From Ascarosepion bandense (Eukaryota > Mollusca > Cephalopoda > Sepiida > Sepiidae): 64,000 nt of DNA. Location: positions 2,252,501-2,316,500 of the forward strand of contig JBBBDQ010000421.1 of the NCBI GenBank assembly GCA_037127315.1, written 5' to 3'. The notes under the pieces were generated by a model. That model was not told the DNA's origin, made no database searches, and saw only the letters and a program-made list of their open reading frames with translations. The position numbers and the translations under genes were made by a program. Positions 1 to 10,447 of the stretch are shown here, piece by piece. Positions within the stretch are counted from its first letter, which is position 1. Each line of letters begins with the position of its first letter.

Positions 1-142
1 GTAGTGGGGTACTGATGCTCGGGGTACTGATTATCTAGCCCCCGCATACGTGGTAACTGGGTACAAAGTTTGTCTTAGCATTTCTTAACTTGTCTAAGCT
101 TGCCTACTTCTTTTATTGTACAGGTCCGCAAGGGTGGCAGGT
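1..142. other. Unassigned left edge
   Basis: I see no gene here. The block GGGGTACTGAT occurs twice in the first 35 bases. The stretch leads directly into the hairpin-rich tandem repeat. Confidence 0.4.
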
Positions 143-673
143 GAGTAGATAAGGTGACTGTATTTACTAACCTTCCCACGTAGGCCGGATGTGACACATG
201 GTCATTTTATAGTGGGAATTCCCGGCCATATAGCCGGGCCAAAAAATGTCTGTCTATTTTTACCGAGTTGTGGTTCTACCCTTCGGCGGAACCACGACTG
301 GGTTATTGCTCTCTGCTCGGAAGCAGAGAGCGCCCTCCCGAAAGCAGAGGGCTTGACAGTGTCATAGAGTCGTCAATAGAATGATGGAGACTCTGAGTAG
401 ATAAGGTGATTGTATTTACTAGCCTTCCCACGCAGGCCGGATGTGACACATTGTCATTTTATAGTGGGAATTCCCGGCCATATAGCCGGGCCAAAAAATG
501 TCTGTCTATTTTTACCGAGTCGTGGTTCTACCCTTCGGCGGAACCACGATTGGGTTATTGCTCTCTGCTCAGAAGCAGAGAGCGCCCTCTACCCGAAAGC
601 AGAGGGCTTGACAGTGTCATAGAGTCGTCAATAGAATGACGGAGACTCTGAGTAGATAAGGTGACACTTGGGG
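143..673. repeat. 252-bp tandem repeat built of hairpins
   Basis: Two full units start at 143 (252 bp) and 395 (255 bp); a third starts at 650 and keeps only about 16 matching bases. Each unit holds four strong hairpins. In unit 2 they are CCCGGC 473-478 with 485-490; an 11-bp stem 518-528 with 541-551; a perfect 10-bp stem 560-569 with 574-583; and GCCCTCT 584-590 with 601-607. Hairpins three and four abut. Differences between the units keep pairing: in the second hairpin a T-G pair becomes C-G and a G-C becomes G-T, and the other hairpin changes fall in loops or extend a stem. I do not recognise the family. It has no hammerhead core (no CTGANGA with GAAA). It could be a satellite or part of a structured noncoding transposon. 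Confidence 0.85.
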
Positions 674-1223
674 TAATTTCTGTCATGTCAGTTTTATAGC
701 TCAAAACCTCCCTCCGATCTACTCTTTCCTCATTTGCATATCCCGACATATATATATATATTTTTTTTTAAAGACGAATGATTTAAAAATATTTTTAAAA
801 ACATCTAAGAGACAGTATTTTGATTGAGGTTTGATTTCATTAGTCAGATACGTGTCATGTGTAGTAGAACAATGGATGAATATCTAATGTAGAGGAAAAA
901 CTTGTGTCTGTTTAAGGGTGTGTGCCACGTGTAATAAAAACATTAGATGTTTATTATGAATGTAACTATATGTAAGCGAAAAAAATACGTGTCAAACGTT
1001 TTTAAACTATAGACGAATTAAGTGTGTGTATATGCCGGTAACGCTAGTATGTGTGGTATAGATTTCCGTTCAAAATATATAGCAAGTATTGTTTCTACGT
1101 GTCAAGCGATGTAACGATTAAAAAAAAAATAAAATGAGAGAATCATGCATGAATGATTCATGCACATACATTCATACATTCAGTCTTTTGTTATACTACC
1201 CTAATGTTAATAAACTCATCAAG
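674..1223. other. AT-rich, no gene
   Basis: A short (TA)n lies near 750-762 followed by a T run. The motif ACGTGTCA or close variants recurs near 850, 907, 987 and 1097, which hints at a worn repeat. I can assign nothing else. Confidence 0.35.
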
Positions 1224-1530
1224 GCTTACGGCCATATCACGTTGAACACACCGGTTCTCACTCGATCACCAAAGTTCAGCAACGTTAAGCCTGGTCAGTA
1301 CTTAGATAGGTGACCACTTGGGAATACCAGGTGCTGTAAGCGTTTAGTGACGGATGTGCGTTGTGGTACAGTGGATATCGGCTCGGAAAGAGAAATCTGT
1401 TAGCCGAGTTCGAATTCCAGTTGAATACCCTGTATTCACTTAAGCACTGGTACCCTTGAGAAAGGTATTAATCCGTCCCTTCCCTCCAGTTATGGGTTAA
1501 ATAACAAGATAGGACTTGTGGAAAGGCATC
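1224..1530 (+). repeat. Composite 5S rRNA + tRNA-derived SINE, copy 1
   Basis: Positions 1224-1341 (118 bp) read as a diverged full-length 5S rRNA: the start GCTTACGGCCATATCACG, the internal-promoter region around GTCAGTACTTAGATAGG, and the closing GGTGCTGTAAGC, which pairs with the start. From 1353 a tRNA-like head follows, with an A box near TGTGGTACAGTGG and a B box GAGTTCGAATTCC at 1406-1418. The SINE body follows (TTCACTTAAGC, TTAATCCGTCCC, GGGTTAAATAACA) and breaks off near 1520. There is no T-run terminator after the 5S part, so it is not a free 5S gene. Two more copies (10245, 33405) have the same order, so this is a dimeric SINE and not a chance junction. It carries both 5S-type and tRNA-type polymerase III promoters. 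Confidence 0.8.
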
Positions 1531-1704
1531 GGCCAATTGAAAGATCTCAAAAGAAATTTGTAAACAGTGCTAATCGTTTATGAATCTTTAGAGTCCTATT
1601 ATGATTGTGTTTTTCGTTCCCTTCGTTAGTTCGCACAACATTTACAAAGCAGTGAAAAGAAAACTACTTGGTTTCGCTGATAGAATGAAAGAATAAATAA
1701 CAGA
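1531..1704. other. Unassigned
   Basis: No supported feature between the SINE and the LINE fragment. Confidence 0.3.
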
Positions 1705-1850
1705 AATGGCGAAAATTTCCAACCAGCATAACAGATGCAAATCTCCTTGAACGCAACATACTGCACTTTCTTGGCTTTTCTTTTTCAACCGACTTGAAGT
1801 GGAACGAATAGATCAGATTTATGGCTGCATAAAAGTGGAAACTGAGAATC
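1705..1850 (+). mobile_element. LINE-A fragment (reverse transcriptase C-terminal region)
   Basis: The plus strand encodes a worn form of the LINE-A block NLLERNILHFLGFSFSTDLK, followed by WNE and a stop. The same block appears in longer copies at 3384-3570 (minus) and 10728-10800 (plus). It is a short pseudogenic piece of a Jockey/CR1-group non-LTR retrotransposon. Confidence 0.6.
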
Positions 1851-2574
1851 AAATTAAGCTGATATAAATGCATACAACACTTTGATCCAAGACAAAAGTC
1901 CGAGAAGCAATTGTATTTTATTGCCGTCCAATGCCGACAGGATGTGGCACAAGGGTAATTAACGTGGGGAGCCACAAAAATAGCTCAGCCCACGAAAGCG
2001 TCGGTTGCGCTGGCACGTCCTTAGTGTAATGAGGAGGTACTTTAGCGTGGGGAGCTGTTTCTTAAGACCGGGCAACTCTCAATAATATTTTCAGTAGCGC
2101 TCTTTTCGCAGAAAAAGACACAACTGAGAGATGAAATATAGTTTATCCGCTCGAGGGCAGATACTACACTTTGATCCAAAACAAAACTCCGAGAACGATA
2201 GCAACTGCTATAAAGCAACATTTTTTTTAGATTTACTGTGTCAACCGATGGAAACCAATTAAGACAATCGCCAAAATACAATTACCATAAATAAAATCGT
2301 TTTCTGAATTAAGTTTTTGATTATTATTGAGAGAAATGTTCGTATGACAGAAATTTGTAGGGAAGTATTCACTTGCCTCTCTTGACAATATCAACATTCT
2401 TTACATAGAGAAAGTGCCAATTATCCTACGTGTGGCACAGCTGTTTCAGACTGTCATTGAAAATCTTCTCCATTTTCTGTTGCACATCTACATGACACCA
2501 ACTCCAACTTTCTTTCTATATATACCGCTATGCATTATACATTTTGAACTCAGTATAATGTCTTTTGTTGTTTT
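1851..2574. other. Unassigned with a small internal duplication
   Basis: About 25 bp around CTTTGATCCAA[AG]ACAAAA occurs near 1878 and again near 2169, and GCGTGGGGAGC-like words occur near 1960 and 2045. This suggests two copies of an unrecognised repeat. No gene. Confidence 0.35.
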
Positions 2575-3650
2575 TTAAATCAATTCACCCGAAGAAAGGC
2601 GGGACAGCCACTAGTACACAGTGGGGGATTACACTGAGAGAAAAACCGGGTACAGGGGATATTGAAGAAAGGATAAAAGATGAATGGGATTTAGGTAGAT
2701 AGAAAATAGCAATAGACGTTGCATTTATATATTTATATTTATTTTTGGATAATTGTCGCTATCGGGGAGCAAGTAAATGGAAGGGAGTTACACAGGTAGA
2801 AAGTGCGAGAAAAGAAACTATTCAAATAGAAGTTAGGGTTGTATTTAACTATTTCAACGGTGGAAGAGTGGGACCCAGATGCCAATTTAGTAGCACGCTT
2901 AAATCCACGTGGACGACTCATCAGAAGACAGAGAGAAGCCATGTCACGTCAGTGAGAAAGTGACTAAGTTGAAATACCAAGTCAAGACAGATTATGTTGC
3001 AGATCCATTTTTTTTAAAATTTTGTCGAGAACCTCGATATGAATAGCAGGAGCCCCCGACCAGATATGGCAACAGTATTCAATGCACGGGTGGATGGTAG
3101 ATAATTAACCCGAGAACACTACCCACCCCTTATATCGTACCAATTGCAAATGATGCCATTTTAATTACAATTTAATTAAATTTTCAGTACCTGATTTTCT
3201 TACCTAAATAATGTTTTTCAGTTCCTATTAATGTTAACTCAAAGTACAAATTTTGAAGTGCCTGCATGTAAAATATTTCAAATAAAAATTTACATTTAAT
3301 ATTTTTTGATATTTTCAAAATTGGGTATGGTATACCCATGGTTAGTTGTGGTGTAACTTTAATTGATGGTTAGTGTTCCAGGCTTAAATGTACAAGATGG
3401 ATTTAAACGAGAAAAAACTTTTGAGTCGCCACAGATACCCAACCTTCCCAGCAAAAGATGCAGCTATAAATATGATATATTCGTTCCACTTCAAGTCGGT
3501 TGAAAAAGAGAAGTCATAAAGTTGCAGTATGTTGCTTTCAAGGAGACTTGCATTTGCCATGCTGGTTGGAAAATTTCTCCATGGTGTTTGAAAGAGAGCA
3601 GTTTTGTTTTTGAGACATTCAAATTTACAAGCCCTTTCCTGCCCCATTAA
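2575..3650 (-). mobile_element. LINE-A, 3' part, split by a MITE
   Basis: This is the 3' portion of LINE-A on the minus strand. The tail at 2575-2640 is the reverse complement of the LINE-A 3' end (CCACTGGTGCGCAGGGGG type). Upstream it encodes ASLCLLMSRPRGFKRATKLA and the SFFSRTFYLCNSLPF block, then IHPCIEYCCHIWSGAPA-like residues to about 3100. After the insertion at 3109-3383 it resumes with SLLESNILQLYDFSFSTDLK and KSILYI. Stops and frameshifts make it a pseudogene. The block order (RT thumb, GAP motif, 3' tail) matches the copy at 10448. Confidence 0.85.
3109..3383. mobile_element. piggyBac-like MITE with TTAA duplication
   Basis: A 275-bp element sits between two TTAA copies (3105-3108 and 3384-3387). 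The left end is CCCGAGAACACTACCCACC and the inverted right end is GCCTGGAACACTAACCATC, a clear imperfect terminal inverted repeat. The CCC start after TTAA is typical of piggyBac ends. It has no transposase, so it is non-autonomous. It interrupts LINE-A exactly: removing it with one TTAA brings ILYI next to STIHP, the order seen in other copies (ILHIYKSTIRP). Confidence 0.85.
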
Positions 3651-3739
3651 TGTAGGTCCGTTTCAATAGCAGCGACCATATTTAGTTTATCATCCTTTGC
3701 AGATTTAATAAATGTTTATTTTGCTTGTTTTTTATTGCA

Positions 3740-4105
3740 TTTGTCTATACTTCTGAGATGAGGTAGTATTTACACTATTCACATTATTCGGACTATTGCT
3801 CTCATCTTTGCTGCCATGTTTACGACATTTCGACTGTTGTACGCTCTGGCCTTCTTTAGGTGCTAGGAATTGAACAAATACTGAACGATTGGTACGGATC
3901 CTATACACCAAAAATATAGAGACAATTAGAAAAGTTCTACCTGAAGCTGGCATGAATATCAAACCACCTGACATTCCTACACCGATGCAGGGGTTCGGTT
4001 TGAAATCCATAGCATCTGAAAAAGGCCGGAGCGTACACCGGCCGAAACGTCGTAAACATATCAGCAAAGATGAGGACAATAATCCGAATAATGTAAATAG
4101 AGTCT
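3740..4105. repeat. Inverted repeat of a Penelope-type terminal unit
   Basis: The right arm (about 4008-4100) and the left arm (about 3755-3868, minus strand) are about 100-bp inverted copies sharing AAGGCC(A/G)GAGCGTACA, GTCGTAAACAT and CCGAATAATGT. The right arm has CTGAAAA (4015-4021), the stem GGCCGG/CCGGCC (4024-4029, 4038-4043) and GAAAC (4044-4048), which is a degraded hammerhead-like layout as known from Penelope-like retroelements. A third, shorter copy is at 27100-27290. Open frames here are artefacts of the repeat. Confidence 0.6.
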
Positions 4106-4444
4106 ATTGCATATTCAATCATTTTTTTCTTTCTCAATCGTGAATGTCTTTCTTTTTTTCATTATGACAAATCCTGGCATCTATTATTCTTTCTTCTTTC
4201 TCCCTTTGCTAAGCATTTATTTCCTCATTATTCTTTCTTGCTTCACAATTACTGTCACAGATTTATTTCCGTCTTGGCTAAGTACTTTTTCTCCTGTACT
4301 TTTTATATTTTTCTTTCACTATCTACTTCTCTGTCTGTCTGTCTGTCTTTACCCTATATCTATTAGTTTCTCTCTTAGTTTCTTTTTTTTTTTTTTTATC
4401 TCAACCTCCCTCTTTTCTACAATTCTTCGCTCTGCACCTCTTTG

Positions 4445-4480
<36 letters not shown>

Positions 4481-4689
4481 TGCCTAGCATCTATTATTGT
4501 CTCTCTTTTCTTTCTTTTTTTTTCAGCATTTCTTTCTTTTTTTTCTTCCATTCTTCGCTCCTCATTTATTTATATCTCTTTTCATTCTTTTCAACCTTTC
4601 TTCGTTCAGTGCCTAGTTTTTTCTTTTTTTCTTAGCGCGGGATTACTTACAGTATCTCTTCATTTTCTATCTAAAGTAAGCATCTATCC

Positions 4690-4733
<44 letters not shown>

Positions 4734-4758
4734 GCTGAGCATCTATTAGTCTCTCGTT

Positions 4759-4790
<32 letters not shown>

Positions 4791-4848
4791 TGCCTAGCAT
4801 CTATTAGTCTCCCGTTTCTTTCTTCGCTGAGCATCTATTAGTCTCTCG

Positions 4849-4879
<31 letters not shown>

Positions 4880-5143
4880 GCTGAGCATCTATTAGTCTCT
4901 CGTTTCTTTCTCTCTTTCTTTCTTTCTTTCTTTCTTTGCCTAGCATCTATTATTGTCTCTCCTTTCTTTCTTTTTTTCAGCATTTCTTTCTTTTTTTTCT
5001 TCCATTCTTCGCTCCTCATTTATTTATATCTCTTTTCATTCTTTTCAACCTTTCTTCGTTCAGTGCCTAGTTTTTTCTTTTTTTCTTAGCGCGGGATTAC
5101 TTACAGTATCTCTTCATTTTCTATCTAAAGTAAGCATCTATCC

Positions 5144-5179
<36 letters not shown>

Positions 5180-5700
5180 GCTGAGCATCTATTAGTCTCT
5201 CGTTTCTTTCTTTCTTTCTTTGCTGTCTCTTGTTTTTTCTTTTTTTTCTTTCTTTTCTAAGCATCTTTTCGTCTCTCTTCTTCTTTTGTTTCTCCAATAT
5301 TTATTTCTCTTTCATTTACTCTTTTTCTTTCTTTGATTAGCATCAATTATTTTTTCTCATTCTCCTTTCTTTCTTGTCTCAACATCTATTGTTCTTTTTC
5401 TCGCTTTCTTTTTTTCTTTCTTCGTTCATTATTTATTACACTCTTATTTTCTTTCTTCCTTTACTCAGTATTATTTACACTCTCTCTTTTCTTCCTTCCT
5501 TGGCTCAGTATTTATTACACCTTTTCTTTCTTGTTCATCATTCAGCATTCATTTATCTCCCCGTTTGCTCTTACTTGACTCATCTGTCATTTTTTCCCTT
5601 TCTTGGTTCATCATGTCTCATTCTTTCTCTAGATTTCTTTCTTGATTCACCATTTATCATTTTCCTTCCCTCCTTTCTCTATTTGTGCTCTTACTCTTGA
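4106..5700. repeat. Polypyrimidine tract with TTTC arrays and a 456-bp tandem duplication
   Basis: About 1.6 kb of the plus strand is overwhelmingly T and C, with many (TTTC)n runs (e.g. 4450-4479, 4690-4731, 5145-5177). A block of about 253 bp beginning GCCTAGCATCTATTATTG at 4482 is repeated nearly identically at 4938, a 456-bp offset. Shorter units GAGCATCTATTAGTCTCTCG recur between. The phenylalanine/serine-rich open frames here come from the repeat and are not genes. Such tracts can form triplex DNA. Confidence 0.9.
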
Positions 5701-6120
5701 AGAAATCTTGATTATTTATAATTCTACCAAAATGACATCACATCCTGGCCATGTTTCTCCTGGGATCTCTTCTATAACGCCCCTTTTCCGTGATTGACAG
5801 CCTTTGTCGACACTACTTTCCCAGCATCCTCTGAAAAAAACTCATTTGAACGTGGGAGGGTTTGGGTTAGACATTTCATCCACTAGCGAAGATATATGAC
5901 GTGAACACATGTTTCCGTATTCAGTCTATTATCATTTCACTTCATTCTTGTACGGTGGCTGAATCGGTTGCGTTCAAGACTGCTGAGACGCTAGTCAGTA
6001 TTCAGGTGATGTTCAGAATTTGATATGTTAATTGTCAAAACAGTCAAGATGATACTGCCATCATGGGAATATGAACATTGCATATTCGGTCACTCCAAAA
6101 ATCAGAAACGTTTTATTTAC
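5701..6120. other. Unassigned
   Basis: No gene seen. Near 5950 a tRNA A-box-like TGGCTGAATCGG occurs, but no matching B box follows. Confidence 0.3.
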
Positions 6121-6236
6121 ATGAAAAAAACAAAAACAAAAAAAACAAAAACAACCAAAAAAAAAAACAAAAAAACAAACAAAAAAACAAAAAAAAACAA
6201 AACAAAAACAAAACAAAACAAAAAAACAAAAAGATG
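6121..6236. repeat. A-rich (CAAAAA)n low-complexity tract
   Basis: Almost pure A with scattered C. It lies between two pyrimidine tracts, so the strand asymmetry switches sharply here. Confidence 0.9.
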
Positions 6237-6269
6237 ACACAAAATTTTAAAAGTACAGCTTCTCCAGTT

Positions 6270-6935
6270 TTTACATTGATTATTTATTCTTTCTTTCTTT
6301 CTTTTTTCTTTTTTTTTTATATTGTCTTCTTTCTTTTTTTATTTATTTTGTTTTCTGTCTTTTTCCTTTTGATTTTTTTACTGCCTTCTTTCTTGTTCAT
6401 ACTGCATTTTTTCATTTTAGCTTTTTACTTTCTTTCTCATACCATTCTTTCTTTCTTTTTTTCTTTCTTTTTTCTTTTTTATATTGTCTTCTTTCTTTCT
6501 ATTTGTACTGATTTACTTCTTTTTATGTCATCGTCTTTCTTATTCATACTGATTTTCTTTTTTGTTTCGGTTAATATTGCCTTTCTTTTTCTATTTATTT
6601 TGCTTTGTCTTTTTTCTTTTTGAATTTTTTACTGCCTTCTTTTACTGATTTTTTTTCTTTTTAGCTTTTTGCTTTCTTTCTCATACCATTCTTTCTGTCT
6701 TTCTTTTTTTTTCTTCCTTATATTATCTTCTTTCTTTCTTTTTAATACAGCCTGTTCTTTTTTATTTCTTTCTATTTCTATTTCGTTAGTTTCCTTTTTT
6801 CTTTCCCTGTTTCTTTTATTACACCTTTCTTTTTTTCTATGAATACTACCTTCTTTCATTCGTTTTCTCTTTCAGAAACTTATTTCTTGTTCATACTGCC
6901 TTCATTCTTTTTTTCTTCCTTAGTGGCTGGCGCAT
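6270..6935. repeat. Second polypyrimidine tract
   Basis: T-rich with TTTC runs and no coding content. The lysine/glutamate-rich minus-strand frame at 6629-6859 is an artefact. Confidence 0.85.
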
Positions 6936-7084
6936 AGAATTTGAGTTTGAAGTAAGTCGAAAACAAAATTTAAAATGGCGGTTTTAAAAGCGTTTTCCTA
7001 ATATGTGAATTCTGGTAATGATCGAACTCACTACATTGAAAAGAGTCAACAAAAAACCTATATGTAATCTACAGTTCCCAATCT

Positions 7085-7570
7085 TCTTCTTCTTCTTCTT
7101 CTTCTTCTTCTTCTTCTTCTTCTTCTTCTTCTATGTGCCCTGTCCTTTCAGGACGCTACGATTATGGCCTTTCACGTCTCCCTATCCCTGGTGGCTCTTA
7201 GCACGCTTTCTCCTGTAACGTCTCGCAGACCCCGTTCTGTCATCCACCTGCTCAGGCCCATCAAATATGTTTTCCGCTGCTTTCCTCTGTCTCTTTTTTC
7301 CTCTATCTGGCCTGCTAGTATCAGATTCTCTAAGCCTTTCTTCCTCATTGCATGTCCCAGGAACTTTAGTTGTCTCTTCCTGATGCTCAGTATTAATTTC
7401 CTTTTCGTCTCTATCCTTTCCAAAACCTCGTCATTGCTCACATACTCGGTCAACGATATCCGCAGAATCCTTCTGTAGAACCACATTTCAGCTGCTTCAA
7501 GTTTTCCCTTTATCTTTGTTGATATTGTCCAACATTTACTGCCATATTGAAGAACTGGCATCACATAGTA
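7085..7570 (-). mobile_element. LINE-B 3' end with (TTC)n tail
   Basis: On the minus strand from about 7564 down to 7172 the frame reads VLQYGSKCWTIS, EAAEMWFYRRILRI and LKFLGHAMRKKGLENLILAG. This is the C-terminal region that follows the reverse transcriptase in one animal non-LTR retrotransposon group. It is a long uninterrupted frame (130 codons), so the copy is fairly young. The 3' end finishes in TCGTAGCGTCCTGAAAGGAC, then (GAA)n, seen as (TTC)n at 7085-7131 on the plus strand. The element is 5'-truncated. Exact clade (RTE, CR1 or other) cannot be fixed by eye. Confidence 0.85.
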
Positions 7571-7612
7571 ATCTAGTACTTTCTTTCTTTTTTTTTCTAG
7601 TGAAGGTTTCCT

Positions 7613-7656
<44 letters not shown>

Positions 7657-9480
7657 CTATTTTGTATTTACCAATTTCTCGGCATTCTATTTCCTGTTTT
7701 TTACCAACACCTGCATATTTTCCGTTTGTTTTGTTCGAGCCTCTTTCTCTTTCTCTCTCTCTGTTGCTCTTTCTCTCTCTCTAAATATCTTCCTCGCCTT
7801 CCTTAATATCTACATTTCTTTTTCTCTATTGTTCTCTGTCTTTTGTAATTCCATCGATCTAAATTGTCTCTTTTCTTCCTCCGACTTGAACTCAATCTCT
7901 CTTTCTTATCGTCTTGAATTTGGTTCTCCTTTCCTAATTGAAACATCTTTATTGAATCCACCCTGTGAAACTTTCGCGATTTCCCTCATCGGAGTAATTC
8001 TCCATTGTTATGAAATCAAATCATTTACTTGGCTTTGTGCTTCTTGATCTTTACTTTCGTCTTACGCATCATTCATATCTCCGCCATCAATCATTTTCTT
8101 TTTACTTGCCCGAGAAATGTACCATCTGAAAAATTCGTCAAAAACATCCTTCACTACCATTCCAACATATCGACAGTAGTTGTCTGCTACCTTGAAAAAA
8201 CTAATATTAATGTTCAGCCATCCTTTTCTCTTATCAGAAAAGCGAAAAAGAAAGCAACAAATGATTTGAAAGGATTTTAGAATTATCTTTTTTGTCAGAT
8301 ATTTCTGTCTTTATTCATTCCGGACAGAAAGAAATGGATGCCAATATTCAGTTTGGCCTGATTGAATTTAGCCTTTGCCAAGAAAAAAAGGACAGGCAGA
8401 AAGAAAAAAGGACAGGCAGAAAGACACTAATAAAAAAGAATGCAATTAAAAAGAAATAAGAATAAAAAAAAATGAATAAAATCAACATATTACTTTAAAG
8501 TAAAAGCAAGTAGGTTAGTCTTGCAGATCGTTACTATTAAGTGTTATGCTCAATTTCTACTGATTACTTCGTACTTGTGATCTTGTATCAAAACTAATCT
8601 AACCTGATTAAATAAGAATATATATTGTAGCATGATGTAGTGACATTGTCTCATCACAGTGTTCTTACTAGGATCGCATTTTAAGCAATTATCAGTGTAA
8701 CGATTTTTATCGTTAATGATTCTTCCCGCATTTGTATTTTTGTCTTGTACGATGTGAAACGTAGAAGAAAAACGGAAAGAGAAAAGGTAAAAAGGAAACA
8801 AGGCGGACGAATGAAAGAGGAAATTCTATAAATGAAAAAGAAAAAAATGAGAGTTACAAAAAAGGAAAAGAAAGAATAAGCATTAAAAACGAAAGAACAA
8901 AAAGCAATAAAAGGACAAATAAAAGTACAAATTCTATTCATGACTTCGGCAGAAGCAGGATTTCTATTTTCATTTGATTTCGGAGACAACCTTTCTCTTT
9001 CTGAGTGCAAATCATCGAGTAACATTGCTTTTGCCAAGGGGATAAAATGCATTGAATGTTGAATGGGGAGAGAATGAAAAGTGCTTTAAAAAAGACAAGA
9101 TGCATTTGGATTTGACATGCTAAAGGAATGCGTTATTGTGTATTTTTCCTATAAAGTAGAAGTTCATTGTCACTAAGATGGCGATAACCGGCTTAAGAAG
9201 AAAGAAGTATTTACGACATTGTGAAGTTTCTTACAGTAATTGTTATGGCGACTGACCATTTTGTAAACTTTATTAAAATTTGTTTCTGAAATTCAAAAAC
9301 ATGGCAAAGAGAATTAGAAACCGCTATCGTTTCCAAGAAACCATGTCAATTTGAAGATAATAAAGAAAATGAATCATGATTACCTGCGGCCTGAAGGGTT
9401 GTGGTATTTTTTAAAAATCTATCGATATTTACTGAGTCTAACTTTGGACGGTATAAGTACACAATTGTGAGACATCGAGT
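7571..9480. other. Unassigned with short simple repeats
   Basis: A (TA)n lies at about 7619-7655 and an impure (TC)n near 7740-7785. A 20-bp unit AAAAAAGGACAGGCAGAAAG is doubled near 8385-8425. 8760-8900 is purine-rich. I see no credible gene. Confidence 0.4.
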
Positions 9481-9524
9481 GTGGATCAAACTTGTGAGAT
9501 TATTCTGCTAAGCAATACAGGACA

Positions 9525-9525
9525 A

Positions 9526-9576
<51 letters not shown>

Positions 9577-9737
9577 CTATCTATTTCAGCATCAGAAGTA
9601 AAAGAAATTTACAGTTTAGATTTAGAAATAGCAATGGAACAATTTAGGATTATAGGATTTTCAATAAATGTGATCAAATGTCCCATTCTCTACTGTATAG
9701 AGGCGTTAATTATTAGATTATATCATAAATATCTCAG

Positions 9738-9802
<65 letters not shown>

Positions 9803-9805
9803 GTA
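9525..9805. repeat. Two (TATC)n microsatellites
   Basis: Runs lie at about 9527-9586 and 9736-9801, separated by about 150 bp of unique sequence. The ISIYLSIYL open frame is an artefact. Confidence 0.95.
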
Positions 9806-10244
9806 GCTCAAGACGAAACACATGAAAATAGTTAAAAGGTAAATTGTCTTCTGATCGGTATTGTTTATATAACGATCTTAGAAACGAAAGCTATAATTTA
9901 CAATAAAAAAGCCAGAAAAATGAAGGCACTGAACACCATTATAAAAATAAATAAATAAATAAATAAAAAATCAAAAAATCATTTACGCTTAGAAAAGATT
10001 AATAGTTTTCAGGTATTTAAACTTAAGTTATCTGATCCAATTTGATCGGCTTCTAAATTGTTCCTTAAGGTCAGCTTAAAATAGGATGATACACAATTTA
10101 CGAGCGGCATATTTAACACAATGTTAGGGAAATCTTAAAAGTGTCTTTCAAATTTACTCATATCTCTGTTTTATTTTTTTTTCTTCACTAATTGTAAATC
10201 TGGACTGAATATCAAAATCCAGCATTACTTACGCTTAATCTGCA
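9806..10244. other. Unassigned AT-rich
   Basis: It contains a short (AAAT)n near 9948-9966. No gene. Confidence 0.35.
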
Positions 10245-10447
10245 GCTTACGGCCACATCAGGTTGAAATACCGGTTCTCGTAAGGTCACCGAAATTATGT
10301 AAAGTCGAGCTCGGTGATCACTTGAGAATACCAGGTGCTGTAAGCCTGAATGTGCAGGTGGTGTTATAAACAACGGCTCGGAATTGAAATTAAAGATGAA
10401 GAGCCGAATTCCAATTCCAGTCGGCTTCATTATACAAACTTACGCTC
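10245..10447 (+). repeat. Composite 5S + tRNA-derived SINE, copy 2
   Basis: 10245-10345 is a 5S-like segment (start GCTTACGGCCACATCAGG, end CCAGGTGCTGTAAGC) lacking about 17 internal bases. A diverged tRNA-like part follows at once (ACGGCTCGG, B-box-like CCGAATTCCAATTCC), ending at TTACGCTCAAATATCCT. LINE-A begins right after it. Order and junction match the copies at 1224 and 33405. Confidence 0.75.

Noticed and set aside
1224..1341. A genuine 5S rRNA gene
   Set aside because: Several stem changes, no T-run terminator, and it is fused to a SINE body; the same fusion recurs twice.
4107..5700. Several long Phe/Ser-rich open frames
   Set aside because: They follow from TTTC repeats and exist in more than one frame.
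5945..6010. tRNA-like A box TGGCTGAATCGG
   Set aside because: No B box at the expected distance.
6078..6859. 181-codon plus-strand frame and Lys/Glu-rich minus frame
   Set aside because: Low-complexity A-rich and T-rich sequence; no domain.
9525..9805. A CRISPR-like or regularly spaced repeat
   Set aside because: It is two simple (TATC)n microsatellites; no spaced repeats were seen anywhere in the window.
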